Assembly: GCF_048128805.1 (NCBI RefSeq) | Contig: NC_136002.1 | Span: forward strand, 28,640,162 to 28,704,161 | DNA from: Centroberyx gerrardi | Lineage: Eukaryota; Chordata; Actinopteri; Beryciformes; Berycidae | Reading direction: 5' to 3' | DNA length: 64,000 nt | Shown: piece by piece, positions 1 through 10,620 of the stretch | Layout: the number at the start of each line of letters is the position of its first letter | Position numbering within the stretch: the first letter of the stretch is position 1 | The notes under the pieces: generated by a model | Seen by the model: only the letters and a program-made list of their open reading frames with translations | What the model was told of the DNA's origin: nothing | The model's database searches: none | Made by a program: the position numbers and the translations under genes

Positions 1-310
1 GCTTGATAAGTACAGTTAGCTAGCTATATTTACTGTAGATTACGTCGATCACAAAAAGTGATTTTTCTTTTTGATGATCAACGTGTTAGCTTGATAAGTA
101 ACGTTACAGTTAGCTAGCTATATTTACTGTAAACTACATCGATCACAAAAAGTGATTTTTCTTTCTGATGATCAACGTGTTAGCTTGATAAGTACAGTTA
201 GCTAGCTATATTTACTGTAAATTACATTTGTTCCTTTAGCAGATGCTACGATTGCATTTTTAAGTAGTAGATCACAAAAAGTGCTATTTCTTTCTTATGA
301 TCAACATGTT
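1..310. repeat. About 90-bp tandem repeats at the left edge
   Basis: Three consecutive copies are visible, starting near 1, 90 and 183. Each opens with gcttgataagta, then tagctagctatatttactgta, a gatcacaaaaagtg block, and closes with gatcaacrtgttagc. The third copy is longer because of about 40 extra bases (around 220-265). The array probably continues left of the window. Its closing motif runs straight into the inverted repeat at 320, so it may be the subterminal part of the adjoining transposon. Confidence 0.85.
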
Positions 311-319
311 AGCTATTGA

Positions 320-341
320 CTGTGCCAGTGTTTTTAAGTTG
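320..341 (+). repeat. Left terminal inverted repeat
   Basis: Twenty-two bases that match the reverse complement of 6322-6343 without a mismatch. It directly follows the tandem array whose units end in a related motif. Confidence 0.8.
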
Positions 342-676
342 TCAGGGAAGTGAGAATGCGAAAAGATCAAATTGTCTGAAATCAGCCGGTTCTAGCAATT
401 AATGCCCTTAGACTGAGACCTCCTCCCTAACTTTGAAAAGCAGTTTATTTTGTAATTTCATGAGGTGTGATGAAACATGATTGAGTATACAAACATGATG
501 GAAATAGATGTATTTTTACTCAGGATTTTATTTGAACATATAAAAATACGCCTATGTGTTGTAGTAAGTAAGTCACATCATAAACTATCTTTGTCTGTTA
601 TGTGTATTTTAAAAATAGGCTACTAATGCTTCAATGATACAAAACATTCAGAATTAAATTCATGTACTTAAAGGAA

Positions 677-3600
677 ATGTCATCCAAGTCGCACAAGGCC
701 ATGTCAGAGTCAGAGTGGATGTCTCGCCTGAGAAAATTTGCCAGCACCGGCGTCTGGCCTGCAAATGAGGGCAACAGACCAGCTCCTCGGCAGAAGAAGT
801 GGCACGAGCTGTATCAAAGGGTATGAGGGTTTACTTGACAAAATACACATTAATAAATACGAAATCAAATTTCAGTTCATACACCAATGAAAAGCAGTTC
901 AGGAATAATTTGTGTATTAGATTGTGCTTTTAATAATAAAAAGAAAAGCTGCACTAAAGAGTCCCTGTCCTATGTCCGAATGTGCCATTACTGTTAAATT
1001 AATCGCACATACAAACAGTCTGCTGATGATGTGCAAAAACTATTACAGATTGAGAAATGTCCGATGCAGTCCCGTGGTCAGACTACCTTGCTGGAAGGGG
1101 TGCAGAAGTGCATGTGTGGATTTCACACTCAGAAGGTAACACCAATCAAATAAAGAAGCAGCAATTAAAAAATAAATAAACAGACCTATTTGTATATATG
1201 TTGTATATTATCTCTGTCTTCATTAATTAATATCTGCTGTACAAGTCCTGTTGTACTTCTTTTCTTCGTTGTCTTAAGCAGTCTGCAGCCACTGGACCGG
1301 AGCAGGGAGCGCTGGGGCAGAGTCGGCCTCAGGTGTCAGCCACCTCAAGTCCTGCACCAAGGACTGCATTGAATTTATCGATGGTAAATGGAAAATTAAT
1401 ATGCTGATTATTTAGATTAAGTTCCAAACATTCAAATTTATTTAAATACAAGTATCCCAACACAATATTATTACAATATTATTACAATACAATTACGTCC
1501 TTTCAGTGCTTTACACTGAATTTCTGCCTTTTCATGTCTTTTGTTGTCTTCTTCAGTTTACCAAGCCAAGATTTGGTGGCTCTCACATTCTTGCTGCCAA
1601 GCCAAATCTCAGTGTGGCAAGGAAAGTATCCCAGGTAAATAAAAATGAAGTAACAACGGTTTTAATTGACAAAATTAATACACGTTAACTCCAGTAACTC
1701 ACGGTGAATGCTTTTACAGACACGAGACCCTGTCACTCCAGCCCCAGTCACCAACCCCAATGCAGCAGTGGCCAGTTCCTCTCCATCATGCACCACTGTC
1801 TCAGTAAGTAAAAGCATTACCCATATTTTATTCAGTAAAGCCCCCCCCCCCCCACACACACACACACACATAAAGAAGAACAAACTAATTGGAAAATTAT
1901 GCTGGAAAGCCGTATTTCAATGTAGCAAATAGAGCTCTTGTATGAAATGAGATATCATGAGTTAAAATTGATTATGTTTACAAAGACAATATAATCCGCA
2001 TGATTGTACAGACACAAGACCCTCCAGCTCCAGCCTCTGTGACCAGTTTGGGTGCAGTTGTGGCCAGTCCCCCAGTGCCATGCGCTACTGTCTCAGTAAG
2101 TAATTTTATATTCAATTGTACACTATACAGTATCAGCAGTTTAATCTTGTATGTCTTTTTGTCAATGGAAAGTATGTTAATGTTGTGTTATCTCTGTCTT
2201 TGTCTGTGGAGACTGCTCCCTCAAGGATGCTTACTATGCAAGCTCCATCACCAGTTCAACTTCCCCGTTTGTGGTCGGAGACTTTGCCACCAGAGGACCG
2301 TAAATGGATCGCGACCACCCTCTTCAAAGTAGGGGCCAGTGGTAAGCCACAGCTGCGTGACAACCTGCAGCTCTGGTATTACCCACCTCCACCAGGCCTC
2401 CTGTACCATCAGCCTCCAGCACCAGACAGGTTTTTTTCCCATCCTCTCCTGCTCTGGATGCCCTACAAGCTGTGGAAGGTGAAGGTGGTCTGTCCCAATC
2501 CTTCCTGTGGACAGCATCAGTTGACAGGGGCAGGTCTGCACAAGAGGGCACGGCAGGTTCTGGACATAGACAGGTTCTACAATATGGTGACAGAAACCCT
2601 CACCTGCACCAAGTGTAGAGCCACCCATGTGTCCTGGAGTCAGACTGTCCTGCAACAGCTGGATCTGGCCCACCGGTCTGAGTTCAGGGTCATCCTCACG
2701 CAAAAGTGAGTAAGCTCTCTTTGAACATGCATTTGCAATCTGATCTTCATATGTACTTTTTGTAAAATATTTTTAAATATGTATTGTCTTGCTGTGACCA
2801 AGGTATGCCTGTGACATCCGGGTTATTCGACTGCTGCGGGAGCGAAGCCTGGGCAACAGCCCCACACGGGTTGTTAAACAGCTGAAAGAGAACCACAGCG
2901 AGGAGTGGCTGCAGCGCCTGGCCCGTTACACCACAGAATGTGTAGACGTCCTGAACCGCCCCAGTCTGCTACCCATCACCTTCCAGGAACCCCCAGAACC
3001 TGCAGTGGTGCCAAGCTGGAAGTGGCTCCTCACTGTTTACAGCCAGGACATCCTGACAAGGCTGGATGACATCAAGGCCAGGATAACCTCGACATTTGGA
3101 TCAGTTTTAAAGTTAGATTCTACCAAAAAGGTTAGAGGAAGTCTTGTTTAAATTATGCTGCTGTTCTGAAACATGTTGGGTAACACACATTCACAGAGGG
3201 CTTCTAAATCATGTGTGTTGCAGATCACCAAGAAGCTGGCCGGGACAGCCAAGGGAACAGGACTCTGGCTCACCTCTGTCGGCAATGAGCTGGGTCAGGT
3301 GCTGATCAGTGTGCTGACATCTCAAGAGGGACCTGGGCTGGACCTGATGGCTGCTGACCTGGTCAAGAGATACCAGAAGGCAGGTGTGGATCCCCCTGTC
3401 GTGATGTATGTCGACTGTGGGTGCTGCATTGAGGCTGGGGAAACCAAGCTGAAGACCAGGTTCAGCGGGTGGCCAGATCTCCATATAAGGCTGGACATCT
3501 GGCATTTTATGCGACGGATCGCCTTGGGATGCACTACAGACGCCCATCAGTTGTATCCCATCTTTATGTCACGGCTGTCAGCATGCATCTTTGAGTGGGA

Positions 3601-6122
3601 TGCAGCTGATGTTGCTCTGCTACGCAGAGCAAAAAGGGAGCTGCTTATGTCCCAGGGTCTGCCTGCACTGTCAGATGGAGAAGTCAGCAAACACCTGACA
3701 AAGGAGGAGCTGGCTCTCCATTGCCGGAGGAGGACCCATGGAGAGGAGGCCACTGTCTGCCTCATTGAGCAGCTGCTAAGAGAGCTCATGGGGAACAGTG
3801 GCAACGACTCCCTCGGTGTTCCTCTCCTCGACAGGGAAAGGATGGAGCACATCTGGCGGGTCCAGAAGAAGCATGTCAGGTGCATCCAGGACCTCCCTGG
3901 TGTAGCACTGTATGCAGAGACGGGGAGCATAACCAAAGGGGGTGTGCTTCTCAAGACCTACAGATGTGCCAGAGGCTCCACTTCTCTGGAGTCCTTTCAT
4001 CTACACCTGAACCGCTTCATCCCAGGTTTGTGTCAGTTATGCATATTGCGTACATGTTAAGAAGGAATATTCAATGTATTTGTGTGTTTCCTAAATAGCG
4101 TTGTATCTATTTTTAGGGACCAGTGCCAACAGCCTGAACTTCCAGATATATCTTCTGGAAGGGCTTAACAGGTGGAATCAGGACCGGGCCACTGCTTCCT
4201 TGCCATCAGGCCAGTCATCACTCCGCACCTACACAGGAGACCTGGTTCACAGCGTTAACAGGAACTACGAGAAACTGTTTGGCAGAAAGGTGGTCCCCAC
4301 GTTCTCTCCGCCTTCGCGTTACACTGGTAAGACATATTACAATCCATAACACTGCAGTAATTTTTCCACAGTCTTAGTCTCTGTTTTTGAACTTTATTAT
4401 TCCCTTCATCTCAATTTTTAAGGAGAGCTCATAGGAGTTCAGTACCTGTTCCGGCAGACTGGTCAGGCACTGCAGGAGATGCACCCTGACTTGGATGAGA
4501 CAGCACAGCTACTGGAAGACCTCAATGTGGAGGATGAGGGGTTCTGCGACCTCATGGAGGACCCCACAGTGTTAGACCGGGAGGTCCTTCAGTCACCAAG
4601 CTCCTCACTAGAGACCTCTGCCCCCTCCACCCTGACCGCCAGTGTGGCTTCTGGCTCCTCCACCCTGATCTCCAGCACCTCCCTTCTGTGCTCCACCTCC
4701 TCCTCTAACCAGGTCTCTGCCTCCTCCATCCTGGCACCTGACGTTGCCAGAGCAGACACTCCCTCTACAGAGGCTGAAGCTGCTTGTCGGGATGAGGATG
4801 AAGATAGAGAGATAGTAAGTGCCATTCTATATTTTATCTGATCATTTTTTAAACCAGTTAATACAGGGTTGGACACACATCTATTTAAATGTTTACTTTC
4901 AGACTCTTTACACATATTAGAGCAACAAATATTTATTAAATCAACAGTAGACAATAATTACACATAAAATGAGAGCTTTGCAATAGTAATTTTTTGTTAA
5001 CAATTCTCATCATCATTTGTATAGGCTGTTGACGACCGAAGCGTGCCAGGATTCCAACACGTGGACAAGCTGGCGGAGTACCTGGTGGAGCTCCGGGGTC
5101 AGACAGCCCTGAGTCTGACCAACCAGCAGGCCAGCACAATCATTGCGCTTTGGCAGAGCCTGGACAAGGGAGACAAGGAGCGGGTGGTATATGCTGCTCG
5201 TCACCAGACAAGACTCTTAAGTGGCCGCTTCCGAACACCTAAGAAGCCCACCCACACTCCTGGTGTGGAGAGCACCACCAGATGTGTGCTGGGAGCAAGT
5301 AGCTCACCTGCTCAGTGGCCTGACTGCTGCCGGCTGGTGGAGACCATCTTCATCAGGCTCTGCACCATCCACCCCAGCCCCAAAAAAAAAGGCAGGGGAG
5401 CCCTGTCAAGATGGTCTCTGATCCTCCAGGACTACCACAAGATCAGGCAGCTTGTGCTGGGGAATAGCACGGTGATGCAGGGAACAACACTGCAGCTAGT
5501 GGAGGTGAACCAGACCACCCTCATTCAGTGGCACAACGACAGACAGAAAAGGCAGGAGCTGTCTGTGCTGGTCCAGGGCATTGCATTGCCTCCACCCCTC
5601 CCTGAAGCTGAGGAGCCTCTCCTGGAGGCCAGGACCGTCTCTGCAGAACCTGTGCAACTGAGGGAAGAACATCAGTACAAGCTGCCAGAGAGCACAGCAG
5701 GTCAGGCAAAGCAGAGGCAGACTTCTGTTGGGCTACACCCTATCAGACCCAAGGCAGCAGTGAAGAGGCAGCTGTTTGCCACACCTCCAGTGCCTGGACC
5801 CTCCCTGCAGTTGGCACCACACATCCTCCTACCAGCAGCCCCAATGTTCCAGCCAATGATGCAGGCAGTACCAATGCTACAGCCAGTAGCAATGGTCCAG
5901 GGCACCACCCCGCTGTCTGTCGCCCCTGCCGCTGATCCTGGAACCATCCCAAAGAGGCCATACAGGCGAACTGTGCAGTCAAACACCTGCAAGAAGTGTG
6001 GCCAGTTCCGCACAAATGAGACAGGGCATAGTCAATACAGGGGCAGAGTCTTCTGCCCTCAAACTGAGACTGTCTCCAAAGAGGAGTGGTTGGAGGAAAT
6101 GAGGAGGAGGTTCCTTAAATAA
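677..6122 (+). CDS. Transposase-like cysteine-rich protein (DUF6729-like), 12 exons, about 1,300 aa
   Basis: Exons by splice sites and phase: 677-820, 1049-1135, 1282-1383, 1557-1634, 1720-1803, 2012-2095, 2212-2705, 2803-3130, 3224-4025, 4117-4326, 4423-4814, 5025-6122. They total 3,903 nt with no internal stop. Exon 2 has a CMCGFH motif. Exons 5 and 6 are two diverged copies of one 28-codon exon. Exon 7 carries CPNPSC and CTKC pairs (about residues 285-345), resembling what I recall as DUF6729. A candidate RNase H-like triad is LDSTKK (D about 463), YVDCGCC (D about 531) and RLDIWHF (D about 558), with SLESFH (E about 723) as another option. The C terminus has CKKCGQ...GHSQY...FCP, a zinc-ribbon-like signature common in fish transposon proteins. 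The ATG at 677 is the first usable one; an upstream exon cannot be excluded. Function as a transposase is inferred from the inverted repeats and the acidic residues, not shown. Confidence 0.75.
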
Positions 6123-6255
6123 TGTTAATAGTTTGAGTGTTTTGTGTTGTACATAGTTGTGTGTTGAATGTTGTAAATAGTTGAATGATATATTTTACAT
6201 TTTGAAAATTTGAATTTAATATATTTCCTGTTCTTACAATTGCGTTTTTGAGAAA

Positions 6256-6261
6256 AATAAA
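6256..6261 (+). terminator. Polyadenylation signal of the transposase-like gene
   Basis: AATAAA about 135 bases past the stop codon and about 60 bases before the right inverted repeat. Confidence 0.6.
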
Positions 6262-6321
6262 TATTTTGAAATGTCAAAATTTTCTTGGTTTCTTTTTTAT
6301 GTGTACTTTGTCAGGAGAGTT

Positions 6322-6343
6322 CAACTTAAAAACACTGGCACAG
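6322..6343 (-). repeat. Right terminal inverted repeat
   Basis: Perfect inverted partner of 320-341, lying about 200 bases beyond the stop codon and about 60 bases beyond the polyadenylation signal of the enclosed gene. This is the position expected for the end of a transposon. Confidence 0.8.
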
Positions 6344-6360
6344 AATAGTTAACACATTTG

Positions 6361-6844
6361 ATTGATTTATGAATTTTTATATAAACAGCAAATATTTAAG
6401 TGAATAATACTAATAATAATAGTATAATAATAATAGTATAATAATACTAATTTATGCATTTTATTTATATAGTGCTTTTCAGGGTACTCAAGGACAACAT
6501 AAATCTTAAGATGACACCGAATGACAGAACATCATGTTATAAATCAGAGTAAAAACAATTGCTAAAAAAAATTACTGAAAAGGAAAACGGCGCTGACTGG
6601 ATTCGATCCCGCGATCTTCCACGTACAGCTAATAGAAAACAATGCAATACAAAATGCAACATTTTCGTATGTTTAAAAGCTCCAAAATCTCCTTCCATAA
6701 ATGCAAGAAGTAAGAAATATCTCCAAATTCCCGTTTTTTCTTTCCTTTCTTCATTTTTTCCCTTTTTCTTCCTTTTCTCTTCCCTTTTCTTCTTCCCCCT
6801 TCTCCCCTCTTCTTCCCCTTCTTAGACAGACGATTGTTCCCCAG
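6361..6844. other. Intergenic: simple repeats and a tRNA-like fragment
   Basis: Contains an (ATA/AAT)n tract at about 6405-6450, a common fish repeat tail (atttatatagtgcttttc, about 6463-6481) and a long pyrimidine tract at about 6725-6825. On the minus strand about 6580-6620 includes a T-arm-like gggatcgaatcc, perhaps a remnant of an unrelated tRNA. No gene seen. Confidence 0.5.
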
Positions 6845-6882
6845 CCTGAACGCAGCGCCTTAGACCGCTCGGCCATCCTGAC
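6845..6882 (-). pseudogene. tRNA-Leu(CAG) 5' half
   Basis: Thirty-eight bases identical to the 5' half of the intact tRNA-Leu(CAG) genes downstream, from the first base through the CAGG of the anticodon loop. Homology then stops abruptly. The break coincides with the end of the inverted duplication arm, so the duplication boundary cut this gene in two. Confidence 0.85.
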
Positions 6883-7679
6883 TATCTTTACCACGTTGTC
6901 AGACAGATTTAAAGGGGCATTCAGTAACGTATTAGCCTATTTATTTATATTAGTATCGATTATTTGATCGATTGTGTGCGCGCGCGCATGTACACGCAGT
7001 ACGTGAGAGAAGCACAGGCCAACATCTCCACCAGTAATATTTGTCTGTCACGTCAGTTACGTCTTCTTTTTCAGATACATTATCCACCATCCAAAGCCCA
7101 CTGTCTAAGTGGAACTCAGATATAAAAATCATCCGACAAAAACACTTGTAAAGGCTGTTGGATTTATTGTATGATTATATATGATACACATTACCCCACT
7201 TGTTAAGTACAAATATCTCAAATTTAATAAAGTAACAACACTGTTTGTAGGTTGGGTGATGCAATCAGAAACTGTAGTACAATAGTATAGCCAAATGATT
7301 ACAAGTTCAAGACCATGGAATATTTCTGAATTACAATTAATATTCCTGTTGTGATTTTATGTTTTTGCATTAATAGAAAATGAATTCGTACTAATAACTG
7401 ACTTCATGTCACATAATCCAGTGGGTTTCGGTATTGTGCGATCATGACTCAACAGTTTGCAGGTTTTTGTTCCAGTAGCTGATTTTATTCATTCACACAC
7501 CTTGAGCCATGGAGGAGGAAACAATTAGTGGAAATCAGCTGGTGTAGTGTTTGATTGGCAGAAAACCCTACATGCTACTGAGTTGCAATGACATACAACT
7601 GACATAACAAATTCACCCAGCTTTTCAAACACACTCCTACTACAATTAAGCGTACATCATTATTTTAAACATGAGAGGA

Positions 7680-7867
7680 GGGTGCACCGTTCCTGGAGAT
7701 ACTGCAATACCAGGTCGATGCGTGGAGTGGACGGAGCAAGCCCCTATTCCATCTCCCTATTCCAAAAATCAATTTAATATATGGTCCCCGGGTAGGGGAC
7801 GTATCAGATATTAAACTGATAAGAACAGATACTACACTTGATCTTAGCCAAAAGGCCGAGAAGCGAT
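7680..7867 (-). ncRNA. U2: U2 spliceosomal snRNA
   Basis: 188 nt, full length. It shows the atcgcttctcggcc 5' end, the branch-point recognition element gtgtagtatc, the Sm site atttttgg and the stem-loop IV sequence tattgcagtat. It differs from the other U2 copy at one base in loop IV (c here, t there). The 80 bases upstream are almost identical to those of the other copy, as expected for a shared PSE-containing promoter. Downstream, gtttaaaataatga resembles the 3' box used for snRNA 3'-end formation. Likely functional; U2 base-pairs with the intron branch site in the spliceosome. Confidence 0.96.
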
Positions 7868-8602
7868 ACCGTTAAACTGACAGAGGTAAAGAGGTCATTC
7901 TCGGCGATATCAGTCTGACTGACGGGTTTGGACCGAAATTATAACTTTAAGGCCATTCAAGAAACAACGAACAAAAGTACGCTAACCTTAAACGTGTCAA
8001 ATGTCATATAACCACAGGAAAATATGTTATTTATAAGAAACGAGGGGCTCGCGAATGCAGCTTCTAGGCTCGTCCTGGTCACGTGGTGCGTTCTAGTCCA
8101 ATAGGAAACAGAAACATCGGAGGAATCGAAATCCCATTTACAGCTACGTTAGCAGGAAATGTGCGTATATTTTGTACTAATCTGAATGATAAAGATGCAT
8201 TGTAACTGTGTATCTGAACAGAACAGTCTGCTGGCGAAGAAAATATATATTTTCCGTACGCTCCAATAACTCGCTTCACAAAAACAAATGGAGCTCTAGC
8301 AGTATCTAGTGGAGAATCAAGCTAACTGCAGTGTGGTTTGCTTGTTGCACAATTAACCAAGTCTGGACGAAATTTCAACATGTAACTGCAGAAACGTGCT
8401 CTCACTAAAATAGACATATCAATGAATTGACAGTGTATTGTAAACAGCTTGCACGAGGAAATGAAAACCAGCACAACTATAGTTTATCTTACTCAGGCAG
8501 GAAGGTATGAATTGCACAATACGATGCATACTTCACGGTCTACAAACTCTGTTAGGTAAGCGTTATCTTTCTCTGCCACCCCGATGAAAATATCAAGTGT
8601 TT

Positions 8603-8808
8603 CGTGTCTGTGTAGATTTATTACAGTCATCCAGGTAGTAAGATGAAGAAGAATACAAAAAAATAGAATCAAAATTCACTGGACTTAAAATGAAGAGTTG
8701 AATACGTTTTACCACTCATCGGAGAGGGAGATACTTCTTCAGTTCTAATTAGTGCTAGTCTTCTTTAACTGTTTTAAGTCCAGTGGATTTTGTTTCTATT
8801 TTTGGGGG
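8603..8808. mobile_element. SINE-like or composite short insertion with 15-bp target duplication
   Basis: The 15-mer atatcaagtgtttcg flanks the insert at about 8588-8602 and 8809-8823. The insert contains inverted arms (about 8656-8690 and 8772-8807) centred on cactggacttaaaa, and the gaagtatctccctctccgat block often seen in fish genomes. A 15-bp duplication suggests LINE-style insertion rather than cut-and-paste. It lies just outside the end of inverted arm 1. Confidence 0.6.
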
Positions 8809-9460
8809 ATATCAAGTGTTTCGGTTTCCACTTGTTAACCAACGAGATGGGAGCTGGCATAGCATATACCGAGCTATTCAGAGCAGGAGGCTGCGAAAAT
8901 AAACGTTAATAAACAGTAAATTCGGACAATAATCATGTTATAAACGTTAAACAGTCCAAATTAAATCCTCTTATCTAAGTAACGTTAGTAAAAGAACTTA
9001 CCAAAAGATGTGTTCAATTGTTCACCTTTGGTAGGAATAATCCAATAACTGACCGGCAGTCTGTTTCACCAGCTAGCTAAAAGTTTGGTCGTACATTAGC
9101 ATCTCCACTGAAAGTTAACGTTAGCCTACATTTCAACTAGTTATTTTGACACTAAAAGTGTGTCTTTGTTTAGTTGCATCGTTTAGTTTCGTTGCTTAAT
9201 CGTAACTAGCGATGTGCAAGGTGTCAAGAGTCCACTATACAAATTATTTTGAGAGGAGGTTGTACCCAATTCAGTGGTCGGTCTGTCCACGGACCACTGG
9301 TCGCTAACACGGACCACTGGTTACTACGGTTACTACCACTAGGGGCGCTGAAGCTCGTGGTCGGTTATGGTCCGGACCAGTTGTTCAGTTCAGCGGTCTG
9401 GGATGAAGATGGTCTGCGGTTGGAGTGGTCTTGTGGTCCTAATCGACCTCACACCGGTGC

Positions 9461-10620
9461 ATGGCGGCCACGACAGCAGGTGAGTCACTTGCATTTCATG
9501 TGGTATTTTGAAGACAGTATTAAACGGACTGGTCGTTGGGGTTGCGAAATAAACATAACGTTATTTATGATAGTGTTGGCAACTTGGGGAAATTATTCAG
9601 TGCTGCACACTCTTTACTCCGATGCAGTTTTTAGATGCGACCAGCAGCAGCAGCTCTATAGCTCGCTCAGTTGGTCGGTCGGTTGGTCCACAAAAAGTTC
9701 CTAACGCGTGTATGCATGCGCGTACGTGGTCGCAACTATTGCGAATTCGCGCTTGTTTTAGTACAGTTGGCTAAATGTATTTTTCTGAACAACTGACTTT
9801 ACCGACTAGACCTGCACTCATCAACCCAGGTGTGCGTTCACTCTTGCCATTGCGAAAATTAACGTTCAGGTTAAGTTAACACTGAATATGCTTGCTAATG
9901 CTAGTTAGCATTAACGTTAGCTACAACATCAGCAAGTTATCACGACGCAGCTGCGTCTGCGAGAGGGACGGACCGGGGGGAGGAGCTGCTGGCTCGGTGA
10001 AATGCTGCATGTCACTTTCTGACTCTTGTAAATAAATAAAAACAAATACAACAGATCTGTCTTTTCTAAAAACTTTTTTTTTTTTTTTTTCGCCTTATAG
10101 TTGAAAGTTGGCTGCAGGTAAACCACTTGATTTCATGTGGTGTATGTATATTTTGAACAGTGTTTGGGCCATTTTTTATATTTAAGGAAATGTCAGTATA
10201 CCAATAATTAAACCAAGTTGTACTATTATTTAGAGGTCAATACTGCTTTAACAACGCTGGAGGACTTATATAAAATAGAAAACAGCAATTGCAGATAAAA
10301 AAAAAAAAAAACAGAGACCATATCAACAGAGTCCATTTACAGTATTCTGTGCACTTCAGGGATGATGATGGTGGTAAGCAAAATTACCATAGCTGTTCAT
10401 CTTTGTTAAAATTATGGCAAATTTCTGTGCCACAGCAGTCTGTATTCTTGGCTTAATGTGTTTATTTTTTCACATTAGTTTTCATTTTTCCCACAGACAC
10501 TTTTTCCATACCATGTCACTGCCAGCTGAAGTTGTCAACCCGAAGCAACTGGCACTGTCCAAAATGCAAATCCACCATACAGAGGAAGCACTCATTTGAA
10601 AATCATCTTAAAAAAACACG
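9461..10620 (+). CDS. Candidate first two exons of a small C2H2-type zinc-finger gene
   Basis: ATG at 9461 opens MAATTA and is followed at 9480 by a strong donor (cag/gtgagt). A matching-phase acceptor (ttttcccacag) lies before 10497, and 10497-10620 encodes about 41 residues including PCHCQL, WHCPKCKS and FENHLKKTR, which look like a C-x2-C ... H zinc finger, followed by a donor (cacg/gtaaga). Phase agreement across the intron supports the model. No convincing third exon was found: a frame after the acceptor near 10660 stops after about 10 codons. I do not recognise the protein. It could be a lineage-specific gene, part of a mobile element, or chance. Confidence 0.35.

Larger units (their letters stand above)
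320..6343 (+). mobile_element. DNA transposon-like unit with 22-bp terminal inverted repeats and an intact multi-exon gene
   Basis: The sequence at 320-341 (ctgtgccagtg then tttttaagttg) is the exact reverse complement of 6322-6343. Outside this perfect core the likeness continues weakly (gatcaacatgttagctatt on the left against aatcaaatgtgttaactatt on the reverse of the right), so the true ends may lie at about 299 and 6364. No clear target-site duplication was found. The enclosed 12-exon gene is open from start to stop and carries transposase-like features. The unit could be an autonomous class II element or a recently immobilised one. The superfamily is not settled: KDZ/Zisupton-type cysteine-rich fish transposases are the nearest comparison I can offer, and it is only a comparison. 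Confidence 0.7.
6845..8593 (-). repeat. Inverted duplication, arm 1 (contains U2 copy)
   Basis: Read on the minus strand, this stretch matches 20891-22517 in order: tRNA-Leu half, the actgcccctttaarctgtctg flank, a block with tatctgaaaaagaag, the caggtttttgttcca block, U2 and about 700 bases upstream of U2, ending at ccccgatgaaaa. Identity is high around U2 and its proximal promoter and lower elsewhere. AT-rich indels separate the arms at about 7160-7385 (this arm) and 22120-22200 (the other). Confidence 0.85.

Noticed and set aside
1-310. CRISPR-like repeat array
   Set aside because: Units are directly adjacent with no unique spacers, and the genome is eukaryotic.
5702-6015. Overlapping antisense frames opposite the last transposase-like exon
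   Set aside because: Shadows of a long coding exon; no splice sites or motifs on the minus strand.
6590-6882. Whether the tRNA-Leu half at 6845-6882 and the T-arm-like piece near 6590-6610 form one tRNA with a long intron
   Set aside because: The pieces are 230 bases apart, separated by a pyrimidine tract, and the acceptor stems do not pair; the Leu half ends where the duplication arm ends.
9249-9704. Open frame of 151 codons
   Set aside because: Composition and sequence resemble no protein; it is better explained as promoter/5' UTR sequence around the ATG and donor at 9461-9480.
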